Assembly (NCBI GenBank): GCA_964588415.1
Contig: CAZPPK010000009.1
Span: forward strand, 1-33,803
Source of the DNA: Sulfidibacterium sp964588415
GTDB lineage: Bacteria > Bacteroidota > Bacteroidia > Bacteroidales > F082
Direction of reading: 5' to 3'
Length of the DNA: 33,803 nt
Under the pieces are notes generated by a model, which saw only the letters and a program-made list of their open reading frames with translations, ran no database searches and was not told where the DNA came from. Positions within the stretch are counted from its first letter, which is position 1, and every line of letters begins with the position of its first letter. Shown one piece after another: positions 25,400-33,725 of the stretch. The translations under genes and the position numbers were made by a program.

Positions 25400-25498
25400 T
25401 TGTCTTTTCGAAGGAGGCACGACTGAGAAATCTCCTGAGGACAGGGCTGTCTTCTTAGGAGATTTCTCACCCGCGCTGCGCTTGGTTCGAAAAGACAA
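25400..25498. repeat. Nested hairpin repeat (outer 13-bp, inner 12-bp stems)
   Basis: Outer arms TTGTCTTTTCGAA (25400-25412) and TTCGAAAAGACAA (25486-25498) pair perfectly, as do inner arms GAGAAATCTCCT (25425-25436) and AGGAGATTTCTC (25457-25468). The GAGAAATCTC / GAGATTTCTC theme with outer TTCGAAA / GACA sequences is, to my recollection, a widespread interspersed repeat in Bacteroidota genomes. It has no coding potential. Confidence 0.75.
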
Positions 25499-25637
25499 AT
25501 TCTTTCCCAAAGGACAAATGCCTTCACGGAAGGGTCGAATGACTTCACACAAAGCATCAACGCCAACATCCCACATCCAAAATCCTCCCATCCAAACTTC
25601 CATTTTCTTTTACTAATTTCGCAGCTTGAAATTTTTT

Positions 25638-25715
25638 GTGAAACTCAGATTCCAAGAACGAAGTGAATTGAAATCTGTAAGTTGAACGAATCCCGATAGC
25701 GAAGTGTATCGGGAT
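25638..25715. repeat. Interspersed repeat upstream of leuS, with a second copy at the window end
   Basis: The unit starts with GTGAAACTC (25638-25646), contains CAGATT and AATCTG as a small inverted pair, then AGTTGAACGAATCCCG (25680-25695), and ends with the hairpin ATCCCGAT/ATCGGGAT (25690-25697, 25708-25715). The same two landmarks recur in the same order at 33726 and 33776. Confidence 0.55.
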
Positions 25716-25860
25716 AAATGAGGTTAATACTCCAATGCTTGCATTGTTAGAAAAAGGAATTTCTTTTTTGATACATCTATTGCTTGCTATGAGGTAGTTC
25801 ATTAAAAACACTAATTTTCTTTTGAAAATCAGAGAATAAAGAAAATACACGGAGAAGAGT

Positions 25861-28665
25861 ATGGCATACAATCATCGCGAAATAGAAAAAAAGTGGCAGA
25901 AATACTGGAGCGAACACAAAAGTTTTAAAGCTGAAAATCATTCTGACAAACCGAAATTTTACGTCCTCGATATGTTCCCTTATCCTTCAGGAGCCGGCCT
26001 GCATGTGGGCCACCCGCTGGGATATATTGCTTCCGATATTTATGCCCGTTACAAACGGCACCGGGGTTTCAACGTGTTGCATCCCATGGGATACGATGCT
26101 TACGGATTGCCGGCAGAACAGTATGCCATTCAAACCGGAACCCACCCTGAAATTACCACGGCAAAAAATATTAAGCGATACCGCAAACAACTCGACCAGA
26201 TTGGCTTTTCCTTTGACTGGGACCGCGAAGTGCGCACTTCCGACCCTGCTTATTACAAATGGACACAATGGACTTTCATCCGGCTTTTTAATTCGTGGTA
26301 CAATCTTGATACCGATAAAGCAGAACCCATCTCAAATTTGCTGAAACAATTTGAAACTTCCGGAAATTCCAGAATCCATGCCGCTTGTGATGAAACACCC
26401 GTTTTTGGCACTGGCCAGTGGAAACAAATGACAGAAGTTCAGCAACAGGAAACCCTGATGCATTATCGCCTGGCGTATCTTTCGGAAACGCTGGTCAACT
26501 GGTGTCCTGCGTTGGGAACGGTGTTGGCTAACGATGAAGTGAAAGAAGGGTTGTCAGAACGCGGCGGTTATCCAGTGGAACGCAAGCTGATGAAACAATG
26601 GTCACTGCGCATCACCGCTTATGCCCAGCGTTTGCTCGACGGACTTGAAACCGTGGACTGGCCCGATTCATTGAAAGAAATGCAGCGCAATTGGATTGGC
26701 CGCAGCGAAGGTGCTTCTGTCTGGTTCAAACTCGACGGATACTCTGATGATAAAGAACTTTCAGCAGGCGTTGAAGTTTTTACAACTCGTCCCGATACTT
26801 TGTTCGGCGCCACTTTTATGGTGCTGGCTCCCGAACACGAATGGGTCGGCAAAATCACAACACCGGAGCACAAAGAAAAAGTGGATGCCTATGTTCAGTG
26901 GGCCAAAAACCGCTCGGAGCGGGAGCGCATGACCGAAGTAAAAAAAGTTACCGGTGAATTCACAGGCGCTTATGCCGTGAATCCCCTTACGGGAAATAAA
27001 ATTCCGGTCTGGATTGCCGATTACGTGTTGGCAGGATATGGAACCGGCGCCATTATGGCCGTTCCGGGCCACGACAGCCGCGACTTTGCTTTTGCACGCC
27101 ATTTTGATTTGTCCATCATACAGGTGGTTAGTCAGGAAGGTGCTGAACCTGCTAATACAGCTTCCTGGGAAGATTCTTACGATGCCAAAGAAGGAGTGAT
27201 GATCAATTCGGAATTCTTAAATGGAATGCAAGTGAAAGAAGCCATCCATGCCGCCATCGAAAAACTCGAAGAAGTAGGTATCGGTAAAGGAAAGATCAAC
27301 TTCCGCCTGCGCGATGCCATTTTCAGCCGTCAGCGTTACTGGGGAGAACCTTTTCCGATGTATTACAAAGACGGAATGCCTTATCCTTTGCCGGAAGAAG
27401 AGCTTCCGCTGAGGTTGCCTGAAGTGGATAAATACCTGCCCACGGAAACGGGCGAACCGCCTGTGGCTCGTGCCAAGAACTGGAAAACAAAAGAAGGTTA
27501 CCCACTAGAAACCAATACTATGCCCGGTTTTGCCGGTTCCAGCGGATATTATCTGCGTTACATGGATCCGCATAACGAAAACGAATATTTTTCAAAAGAA
27601 ACCAACCAGTACTGGCGTAATGTTGATTTGTATATTGGAGGCGACGAACACGCTGCCGGGCATCTGATCTATTCACGGTTTTGGAATAAATTTCTTTATG
27701 ATAATAGTCTGGCCTGCGAACCGGAACCCTTTCAGAAACTCATCAACCAGGGGAAAATTCAGGGACGTTCCAGCTTTGTTTACCGGATTGCAGGAACCAA
27801 CAAGTTTGTTTCCTACAACCTGAGAAAAGAACATAACACACAGGCCTTGCATGTGGACATTGATTTGGTAAACAATGATGTATTGGATATAGAAGCCTTT
27901 AAGAAATGGCGCCCTGAGTTTAACGATTCCGAGTTTATTTTGGAAGACGGGAAATACATCTGTGGTTACGAGATTGAGAAAATGTCCAAATCGAAACACA
28001 ACGTTCAGAATCCCGATGATCTGATTGAAAAATACGGGGCTGATACGCTGCGTTTGTATGAAATGTTCCTCGGCCCGATCGATCAGGACAAACCCTGGGA
28101 TATCAATGGAATTGAAGGGGTTTACCGTTTTCTGCGTAAGCTTTGGCGACTTTATTTTGATGAGGAAGATCAGCTTGTCGTTACAGATGAACAGGCCGGT
28201 GAAGCAGAGATGAAAGTTTTTCACAAAACCATCAAAAAGATACAGGAAGACATTGAAAGGTTTTCCTTTAATACTGGTGTCAGTGCCTTTATGATTTGTG
28301 TAAACGAACTCAATAGTCTGAATTGTCACAAAAGAGAAGTTATAGAACCGCTGGCCATATTGATTGAACCGTATGCCCCGCATCTGGCTGAAGAATTATG
28401 GGAATCTCTTGGCCACAAAGGAAGCCTGGTGAATGTTGATTTTCCCGAATATGATCAAAAATATCTTCAGGAAGATACGTTTACTTATCCGGTGTCGTTC
28501 AACGGAAAATTAAGATTCAAACTGGAACTGCCCGTGAATATGTCCAAAGAAGAGATTGAAAAAGCTGCTCTTTCTGCAGAAGAAGCGACTCGCTGGCTCG
28601 AAGGAAAAACGATCAGGAAAGTAATCGTAGTTCCTAAACGCATTGTCAACATTGTGGTAGAATAG
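25861..28665 (+). CDS. leuS: Leucyl-tRNA synthetase
   Basis: Charges tRNA-Leu with leucine in the cytosol. The 934-aa length is within the usual range. Class I signatures are MFPYPSGAGLHVGHPLGY, with the HVGH form of the HIGH motif at residues 48-51, and EKMSKSKHNVQNPDD with KMSKS at 707-711. The editing domain lies in the middle, with VFTTRPDTLFGATFMVLAPEH and GTGAIMAVPGHDSRDFAFA, and the C-terminal anticodon-binding part includes EPLAILIEPYAPHLAEELW. Everything expected is present, so proofreading should be intact. It is preceded by a repeat-rich gap and followed after 52 bp by a HAD hydrolase gene on the same strand. Confidence 0.97.
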   Translation: MAYNHREIEKKWQKYWSEHKSFKAENHSDKPKFYVLDMFPYPSGAGLHVGHPLGYIASDIYARYKRHRGFNVLHPMGYDAYGLPAEQYAIQTGTHPEITTAKNIKRYRKQLDQIGFSFDWDREVRTSDPAYYKWTQWTFIRLFNSWYNLDTDKAEPISNLLKQFETSGNSRIHAACDETPVFGTGQWKQMTEVQQQETLMHYRLAYLSETLVNWCPALGTVLANDEVKEGLSERGGYPVERKLMKQWSLRITAYAQRLLDGLETVDWPDSLKEMQRNWIGRSEGASVWFKLDGYSDDKELSAGVEVFTTRPDTLFGATFMVLAPEHEWVGKITTPEHKEKVDAYVQWAKNRSERERMTEVKKVTGEFTGAYAVNPLTGNKIPVWIADYVLAGYGTGAIMAVPGHDSRDFAFARHFDLSIIQVVSQEGAEPANTASWEDSYDAKEGVMINSEFLNGMQVKEAIHAAIEKLEEVGIGKGKINFRLRDAIFSRQRYWGEPFPMYYKDGMPYPLPEEELPLRLPEVDKYLPTETGEPPVARAKNWKTKEGYPLETNTMPGFAGSSGYYLRYMDPHNENEYFSKETNQYWRNVDLYIGGDEHAAGHLIYSRFWNKFLYDNSLACEPEPFQKLINQGKIQGRSSFVYRIAGTNKFVSYNLRKEHNTQALHVDIDLVNNDVLDIEAFKKWRPEFNDSEFILEDGKYICGYEIEKMSKSKHNVQNPDDLIEKYGADTLRLYEMFLGPIDQDKPWDINGIEGVYRFLRKLWRLYFDEEDQLVVTDEQAGEAEMKVFHKTIKKIQEDIERFSFNTGVSAFMICVNELNSLNCHKREVIEPLAILIEPYAPHLAEELWESLGHKGSLVNVDFPEYDQKYLQEDTFTYPVSFNGKLRFKLELPVNMSKEEIEKAALSAEEATRWLEGKTIRKVIVVPKRIVNIVVE

Positions 28666-28717
28666 CCGCATAAATTGACAGCAATTTTACCTTTTCAAAG
28701 AATAAGCATTCATAAAA

Positions 28718-29380
28718 ATGAGAATTAAAGGCGTCATATTCGACTTTAACGGAACGTTGTTCTGGGATACGGAATTGCATTATCAGGCCTGGGATATCTT
28801 TCTGAATAAGTACGGGTTGGTTATAAATGAAGAAGAAAAGGATGATATCATCGTCGGCAGAAACAATGCATATATTCTGAACCGCATCTATCCTGAAAAA
28901 TTGTCTCTGGATGAAATAAAAAAGTTAAGTATCGAAAAGGAAGATATTTATCAGGAATTGTGTTTGAAGCAAAAACCGGAACTGGCAACCGGAAGCATTG
29001 ACTTTTTTAAATTTCTGATTAAACACAAAATTCCTTTTACCATCGCTACCGGCTCCGACCTTCACAATGTTGAATTTTATTTCAAATATCTGGACTTAGG
29101 GGCATACTTTGAAAAATCAAAGGTCATATACAGTAACGGAGCCATTAAGAGCAAGCCCAATCCTGAGATCTTTTTAAAAGCCATGGATATGCTGGGAATA
29201 AACAATGATGAAGTTCTGATTTTTGAAGATTCTGTTCCCGGAATAAAAGCCGCGGAAAATGTTAAAGCGAAGCGAATTATTATTGTGGATTCGGCAAATA
29301 AAGATTTCAAAGATTGGAATTATCAGGTTATCCGGGATTTTTCAGAAGTTGATAAAAATATTTTCTACGTCAAATCATAA
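28718..29380 (+). CDS. HAD-superfamily phosphatase, beta-phosphoglucomutase-like
   Basis: A 220-aa HAD hydrolase with a helical cap (about residues 17-85). Motif I is VIFDFNGTLFWD, with nucleophile Asp9; motif II is in FTIATGSD; the Lys is in AIKSKPNPEIF; motif IV is LIFEDSVPGIKAAEN. Layout and length are like beta-phosphoglucomutase and related sugar or nucleotide phosphatases. The residue two places after the nucleophile is Asn11, where HAD phosphatases usually carry the Asp general acid/base, so catalysis may differ. It follows leuS by 52 bp and may be co-transcribed. It converges with the MFS gene. Substrate unknown. Confidence 0.85.
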   Translation: MRIKGVIFDFNGTLFWDTELHYQAWDIFLNKYGLVINEEEKDDIIVGRNNAYILNRIYPEKLSLDEIKKLSIEKEDIYQELCLKQKPELATGSIDFFKFLIKHKIPFTIATGSDLHNVEFYFKYLDLGAYFEKSKVIYSNGAIKSKPNPEIFLKAMDMLGINNDEVLIFEDSVPGIKAAENVKAKRIIIVDSANKDFKDWNYQVIRDFSEVDKNIFYVKS

Positions 29381-29422
29381 ATCGGTCATCATTTTAAATG
29401 TGGTCTTTATTTCAACTATATT

Positions 29423-30634
29423 CTAATCAATTATTTGTGGCGTAATTTCTCGGACTGAGGCTGGCTCTCCGCCACTGTTTAAATCGGAATTCCTGACCAG
29501 GAAATAGAAGATCACCACACCTGAAAGCGTAGCAAAACCGGCAAAAAGAAACACGAATTTAATTCCTATCGTCTGCATTAACAATCCGGAAATCAGCGGT
29601 GCTACCACCATTCCGGCTGACATGGCCGTCATAAATAATGCCATTGCCGAACCCATTCCGTATTTTCGCCCAATGACGGTATTGATGGCCGTTGTAGCGG
29701 GAATTCCCATGGCCCGGCCTGTTCCCCAAAGAATATTCAAGAGCAGCAGCAGGTAAAAATTCCCCGTAAGGGGCATTAAAATCAAACTTAATACGGTAAT
29801 AAAACCGCCGAAAAGGATAATTTTGAGTTTGGAAAATTTGTCAGCCATTTTTCCGAACGGAACCTGCAAAAAAGACAAAAACAGAATGTTGACAGTAAGG
29901 ATAATTCCCACTTTAAGCGCTGAAATTCCAAAAGAAAAAGCATAAATAGCCAGGAACGACATAATGGAACCCCGGCCCAAAGCAGAAACAAACCTGAAGA
30001 TGATCAGCCCGCGCATGACCTTGTTTTGTAGTAACTTTTTATATGAAGCTTTAGGCTTTTCTTTTTGAGCTTTAAGAAAACTTTCCTCTTCCTGGAGAAA
30101 AAACAATGTCAGCAGAAAAGCAAGGCCAGTCAATGCAGACAGGGCATAAAATGCAGAATCTATTCCGTAAGAATCATTTAAGACCCCGCCCAAAAGTGGC
30201 CCCATGCCCATACCGAGAAAACGGGAAACATTAAAATATCCCATGTATTTTCCTTCCTCGCCTTTGGGTGAAAGATCTCCGATAAAAGCCATGATGATGG
30301 GAAGTGTCATGGCGGAGGCAAAGCCCTGCAGAAATCGAACCAGTGTCAACAGATAAACGGTGGTGGCAAAAACATAGGCAAGGGAAAAAACGCTGTAAAA
30401 TAATAGCCCTATACCAATGATTTTCTTTCTCCCTTTTTTGTCCGATAATTTTCCCATCATCGGGACAAAAATCAGTCGTGATAAAGAATAGGAAGCAAAG
30501 ATGATGCCGAGCCACAAACCGGAAGCCCCCATGTTTTTTGCATAGAGTGGCATTAAAGGTGCGATGATACCCATCCCCATCATCACGGCAAACGCCGACA
30601 GGGCCAAAATGAAAAATCTTCTTTTTTTAAACAA
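29423..30634 (-). CDS. MFS transporter, drug-efflux type
   Basis: A 403-aa major facilitator with about 12 hydrophobic spans. After the first span (FFILALSAFAVMMGMGIIAPLMPLYA) comes the loop 2-3 signature GKLSDKKGRKK typical of the superfamily, and span 5 has RFLGMGMGPLLGGVLNDSYG, which resembles motif C of the drug/proton antiporters. It is therefore most like the DHA1 exporters, but the exported compound is not predictable. It ends 42 bp from the convergent HAD gene with no obvious terminator between them. The cytoplasmic tail is short. Confidence 0.88.
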   Translation of the reverse strand: MFKKRRFFILALSAFAVMMGMGIIAPLMPLYAKNMGASGLWLGIIFASYSLSRLIFVPMMGKLSDKKGRKKIIGIGLLFYSVFSLAYVFATTVYLLTLVRFLQGFASAMTLPIIMAFIGDLSPKGEEGKYMGYFNVSRFLGMGMGPLLGGVLNDSYGIDSAFYALSALTGLAFLLTLFFLQEEESFLKAQKEKPKASYKKLLQNKVMRGLIIFRFVSALGRGSIMSFLAIYAFSFGISALKVGIILTVNILFLSFLQVPFGKMADKFSKLKIILFGGFITVLSLILMPLTGNFYLLLLLNILWGTGRAMGIPATTAINTVIGRKYGMGSAMALFMTAMSAGMVVAPLISGLLMQTIGIKFVFLFAGFATLSGVVIFYFLVRNSDLNSGGEPASVREITPQIID

Positions 30635-30696
30635 ATCGATTTCTTTGCGGTTGCAAATATCAGGAATTATTTCCGAAGGATGTTTTCATTATGCGA

Positions 30697-30736
30697 GGAC
30701 ATTTTTTATAGTATGGAAGCTCTATAAAAAATATCC
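30697..30736. repeat. Hairpin between the flavin reductase and MFS genes
   Basis: GGACATTTTTTATAG (30697-30711) pairs with CTATAAAAAATATCC (30722-30736) with one mismatch and a 10-nt loop. It lies between two minus-strand genes and could weaken read-through, but there is no T-run after it, so it is not called a standard terminator. Confidence 0.5.
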
Positions 30737-30769
30737 GTCATTGTAATGAACGAAAGGATTGATAGAAGC

Positions 30770-31297
30770 TTACAAGAATTTAGAAGCTCCTTTGATTTTT
30801 AAGACTTCTCCGAAATAAATCCGGTGTTCGTCATGATTTTTATAATGCTTAAAGATAGATTTATCCAGGAAATTTTCGGGCTTCATATCGTCCCAATAGA
30901 TTTTCCTGCATTCCATAATTAATTCAGCTTCTGCGAAAGCTGGTGATTTTACAATTTCTGAAGCTACAGGATGTAATTTTGTTTCAGCAATCTTATCAGA
31001 ATCTCTTCCTGATTTTTTCCCCAGTAGGGAAAGGTCTTTGTGAAATTGCTTTGGAAAAGCCGACAAAGTGAAATCGTCATATTGGTTCATAAATCCGAAA
31101 GTGTAGCGTGTCGGACGAACCACCACCATGGCGAAAGGCTTATTCCACATGATTCCTAAGGAGCCCCAGGAAATGGTCATGGTATTAAAATGATGGTTCT
31201 CAAAATCACCACACGTCAGTAAGAACCACTGTTTGTCAAACAATTGGTTAATCCGGGTCAAAAAATCAACAGAAGGAATATTTTGTAAGTGTTCCAT
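30770..31297 (-). CDS. Flavin reductase-like / FMN-binding split-barrel protein
   Basis: A 175-aa member of the flavin reductase-like (flavoredoxin, DIM6/NTAB) family with a split beta-barrel that binds FMN. NTMTISWGSLGIMWNKPFAMVVVRPTRYTFGFMNQ, near residues 38-72, is the family core where the flavin phosphate is held, and FTLSAFPKQFHKDLSLLGKKSGRDSDKI follows as expected. The partner or electron acceptor is unknown. It is the last gene of a minus-strand trio, 22 bp after the DsrE-like gene, which suggests a shared transcript and perhaps a shared redox or sulfur role, though that is only inference. Confidence 0.85.
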   Translation of the reverse strand: MEHLQNIPSVDFLTRINQLFDKQWFLLTCGDFENHHFNTMTISWGSLGIMWNKPFAMVVVRPTRYTFGFMNQYDDFTLSAFPKQFHKDLSLLGKKSGRDSDKIAETKLHPVASEIVKSPAFAEAELIMECRKIYWDDMKPENFLDKSIFKHYKNHDEHRIYFGEVLKIKGASKFL

Positions 31298-31319
31298 AAT
31301 ACCTGGAATAAAAAATCAA

Positions 31320-31664
31320 TTAAATGGTAATGAGTTTGGCTTCGGAATTCAGCACATCGGTGAGAGGCATTCCCCAGTATTTTACGTCAACACCCAGTTT
31401 TTCGAAAGTCTCCGTGAAATTCAGATCATCTGCACAACCTTTGCAGGCGGTGAGTTTTACACCAACATCATTCAGTTCTTTCAGCTTTTGCTGAACAATA
31501 AAATCTTTTCCGGCCAATTCGGCAGAAGCGCCCCAGATAATCAGAGTAACTTCTTTCCACCATTGGCGTTTGATGCTGTTATAAGCGTACATAAAGACCA
31601 TTTCGTCAAAGGTGAGTTTTTCACCGCTGGTCCAAAGAATGAAGAGTTTTTCTTTTGCTTCCAT
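31320..31664 (-). CDS. DsrE-family protein
   Basis: A 114-aa single-domain protein of the DsrE/DsrF-like fold. The opening beta strand EKLFILWTSGEKLTFDEMVFMYA, the core VTLIIWGASAELAGKDF and the segment VKLTACKGCADDLNFTETFEKLGV fit the family. The two cysteines of CKGC sit where DsrE-type sulfur carriers have their active Cys, so sulfur transfer is possible but unproven. It starts 11 bp after the upstream metallophosphoesterase gene and precedes the flavin reductase-like gene by 22 bp, which fits a three-gene operon. Confidence 0.8.
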   Translation of the reverse strand: MEAKEKLFILWTSGEKLTFDEMVFMYAYNSIKRQWWKEVTLIIWGASAELAGKDFIVQQKLKELNDVGVKLTACKGCADDLNFTETFEKLGVDVKYWGMPLTDVLNSEAKLITI

Positions 31665-31675
31665 GGTTTTAAAAT

Positions 31676-32830
31676 TTAATCAAAATGAATTTTAATGTTT
31701 ACTATTTCCGGTCTGCTTACGGTTCGTATCGGTGGCCCCCAGCCTCCGACGCCGCAAGAGACATAATAATGGGTATTTCCTTTTTGGAGATAACCGTAGC
31801 TTTTTTCATAAACCAAATTTGTGATATAATTGAAGGGCCATAACTGTCCGTGATGCGTGTGTCCCGAGAGTTGCAAATCGACGCCGTTTTTTTCGGCCTG
31901 CTCCAAATGAAACGGCTGGTGGTCCATTAGAATTAAAGGCAGATCCTTTTGAATATCATGAATAATTTCATCGAGACCTTTTCTTTTATTTTTGGACTGA
32001 TTCTTCATCAAATCTTCGCGACCTGCCACATAAAAACTGTTGTCGATGAGCACGGCGGTATCATTGAGAAGTTTAATCCCATGACTTTTCAAATATTCTT
32101 TTGCTTTGGCTACGCCGCCGATGTATTCGTGATTACCGGTTACAGCATAAACACCATATTTGGCCTTAAACGTTCTGAGTGTTTTGCCCACATTGCTGTG
32201 AATAACAGGATTAATATCCTCATCGATGATATCTCCCGGTATCAGGATGATATCCGGTTTCAATGCATTAACCTTTTTTATAATCGTGGCCAGGTGCCTT
32301 TTTTCAATCAAAGTTCCCAAATGGACATCTGAAAAGGCGACAATATTAAGGCTTTTTAGGCTTCCGGCTTTTTTGCGGATTGAAATATCCAGATTTTTAA
32401 TTTTTGGAAACCAGGTGTTTATATGTCCGGAAATCACAAAGATCGAACTGATGGTAATCACGGCAATTCCAAGAATTTTTCTTGTTTTCCAAGGATCTGT
32501 ATGAACGAAGGCGGGCGTAAAGTGGAGCCAGTGGTCAAGAAGAGTGATTAAGTCTATTAAAAATAACTGTATAAGAAAATAAACCATGAACGCCAGCCAG
32601 AAGGCACCGACCCAAATCAAAACGGTGGAAAAAGGATTGATCATTCTTCTTTCGAGAAAGCGGCCTGCAATGAATGAAGCAGCAAAGATCAGGATGCAAA
32701 CCGTCCAGAAAATCCGCCAGAAGCTTCCTTTTTCCAGTAAGGAAAGTCCACCGTGCAGGATATAATAATTGATGCTTGCGTAAAGTATCAGAACAATAGA
32801 AAAGAAAATAAGAAATTTAGTACTCCTCAT
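31676..32830 (-). CDS. Membrane-anchored metallophosphoesterase
   Basis: A 384-aa protein with four hydrophobic segments in the first 150 residues or so (FLIFFSIVLILYASINYYIL, IFWTVCILIFAASFIAG and two more) and a C-terminal calcineurin-like phosphoesterase domain. The metal-binding motifs are in order: FSDVHLGTL, IPGDIIDED, TGNHEY and LSGHTHHGQLWP. The arrangement is like the YkuE/YaeI proteins, which act on lipid-linked phosphates or UDP-diacylglucosamine, but the substrate is not known here. It is the first gene of the minus-strand trio. Confidence 0.88.
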   Translation of the reverse strand: MRSTKFLIFFSIVLILYASINYYILHGGLSLLEKGSFWRIFWTVCILIFAASFIAGRFLERRMINPFSTVLIWVGAFWLAFMVYFLIQLFLIDLITLLDHWLHFTPAFVHTDPWKTRKILGIAVITISSIFVISGHINTWFPKIKNLDISIRKKAGSLKSLNIVAFSDVHLGTLIEKRHLATIIKKVNALKPDIILIPGDIIDEDINPVIHSNVGKTLRTFKAKYGVYAVTGNHEYIGGVAKAKEYLKSHGIKLLNDTAVLIDNSFYVAGREDLMKNQSKNKRKGLDEIIHDIQKDLPLILMDHQPFHLEQAEKNGVDLQLSGHTHHGQLWPFNYITNLVYEKSYGYLQKGNTHYYVSCGVGGWGPPIRTVSRPEIVNIKIHFD

Positions 32831-33182
32831 ATTTCAGATAGTTTTGACTGGCAGTTGTTAATTTAGATACGAAAAATCCTGAACGCTGTTCAGAAAAACA
32901 AAAATACAGTTTCTGGCTTTTCATGGTTGCATATATGAGAAATCATTATCAGAAAAAATTATTTCAGCGAAATTTTCAGAATGTAAATCTTCCGGCAAAG
33001 CGGCGATCTGTATGGTATTCTGTGATTCTTTTCATGACTTTTAAAGCACTAACCTCAGGGCGCCCCTATTTTGATTTATGAAAAAAGATTTTAAATTTGT
33101 TTGAAATTGCTATAAATCAGTTGAAAACAGCAATCTCCAAGAGAAGTTTTATTTGTATTTTGAACATCAAATATTAGTTATC
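32831..33182. other. 352-bp divergent gap between the metallophosphoesterase and a secreted protein gene
   Basis: No gene or RNA was recognised. CTGAACGCTGTTCAG (32879-32893) is a perfect 6-bp stem with a 3-nt loop, possibly a regulator site. Promoters for both divergent genes must lie here, but no convincing -33/-7 pair was found. Confidence 0.45.
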
Positions 33183-33713
33183 ATGAAAAAATTACTGATC
33201 TTTTATCTTTTCATATTTCTGGTTTTCGGTACCGGAGTTTCCAAGGCCCAGGGTTATGTTGAATTGCAAGAGGGAAAAACACAATCTATCAATGGCATTG
33301 ATGCCAGTTATTTGACTTTGAAACGCAAAGAAAAAAGAGGTGAAGATTATTACCGGATTACCGTTACCGTGACCAACCAGGCGGCTAACTGGATCCATCT
33401 TTTCTCTAAAGCCGCTCCGACCTTTATAAAAAATGACAGGATGGCTATGGCGCATTTTCGTTTTGTCAATGCAACAGGAAGAGGATTGTCTGCGACAAAC
33501 GGAAAAGTTTTTCCTCAGCCGATTTTAATAAAAGTTCCGATTTCTGTCAAGAAATGTCCACCACCAAAAAATCCCAAGGAAGATCCTTACAATCATCACC
33601 TTAAGACCTATGTTGTGGGGACTCAGTTTTTGAACGGGGAAACTGTCACCCATAGTTTTAATATCAGAGTACAGGAAGGAACAATTCCCCGGGTTCAGGT
33701 TTTGATTCAGTAG
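33183..33713 (+). CDS. Secreted protein of unknown function
   Basis: A 176-aa protein I cannot assign to a family. It begins with a clear signal peptide, MKKLLIFYLFIFLVFGTGVS then KAQG, with likely cleavage after SKA, so the mature part of about 155 residues is periplasmic or surface-exposed. The frame is open 10 codons further up to a TTG at 33153, but the ATG at 33183 gives the normal signal sequence. The mature part looks beta-rich (YYRITVTVTNQAANWIHLFS, GTQFLNGETVTHSFNIRVQEG) and has one Cys in KKCPPPKNP. A beta-sandwich is plausible from the strand pattern only. It stands alone on the plus strand. Confidence 0.8.
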   Translation: MKKLLIFYLFIFLVFGTGVSKAQGYVELQEGKTQSINGIDASYLTLKRKEKRGEDYYRITVTVTNQAANWIHLFSKAAPTFIKNDRMAMAHFRFVNATGRGLSATNGKVFPQPILIKVPISVKKCPPPKNPKEDPYNHHLKTYVVGTQFLNGETVTHSFNIRVQEGTIPRVQVLIQ

Positions 33714-33725
33714 TTTGTTTTATTA

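Larger units (their letters stand above)
25178..25860. other. 683-bp gene-free block of palindromic repeats before leuS
   Basis: No convincing gene is here: the longest frames (about 100 codons) overlap inverted repeats and have no family features. From left to right: a REP-like hairpin (25282-25322), a nested hairpin unit (25400-25498), and another repeat unit (25638-25715) ending in the hairpin ATCCCGAT/ATCGGGAT. CAATGCTTGCATTG at about 25733 is another small hairpin. The leuS promoter must lie within or just after this block but was not identified. Confidence 0.7.

Noticed and set aside
25183..25616. Overlapping frames of about 90-100 codons on both strands before leuS
   Set aside because: They run through nested inverted repeats, which explains the openness on both strands; the translations are low-complexity and match no family I know.
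27673..28383. A 236-codon open frame on the minus strand inside leuS
   Set aside because: It lies fully antisense to a secure leuS gene, has no recognisable domain and its composition is that of a shadow frame.
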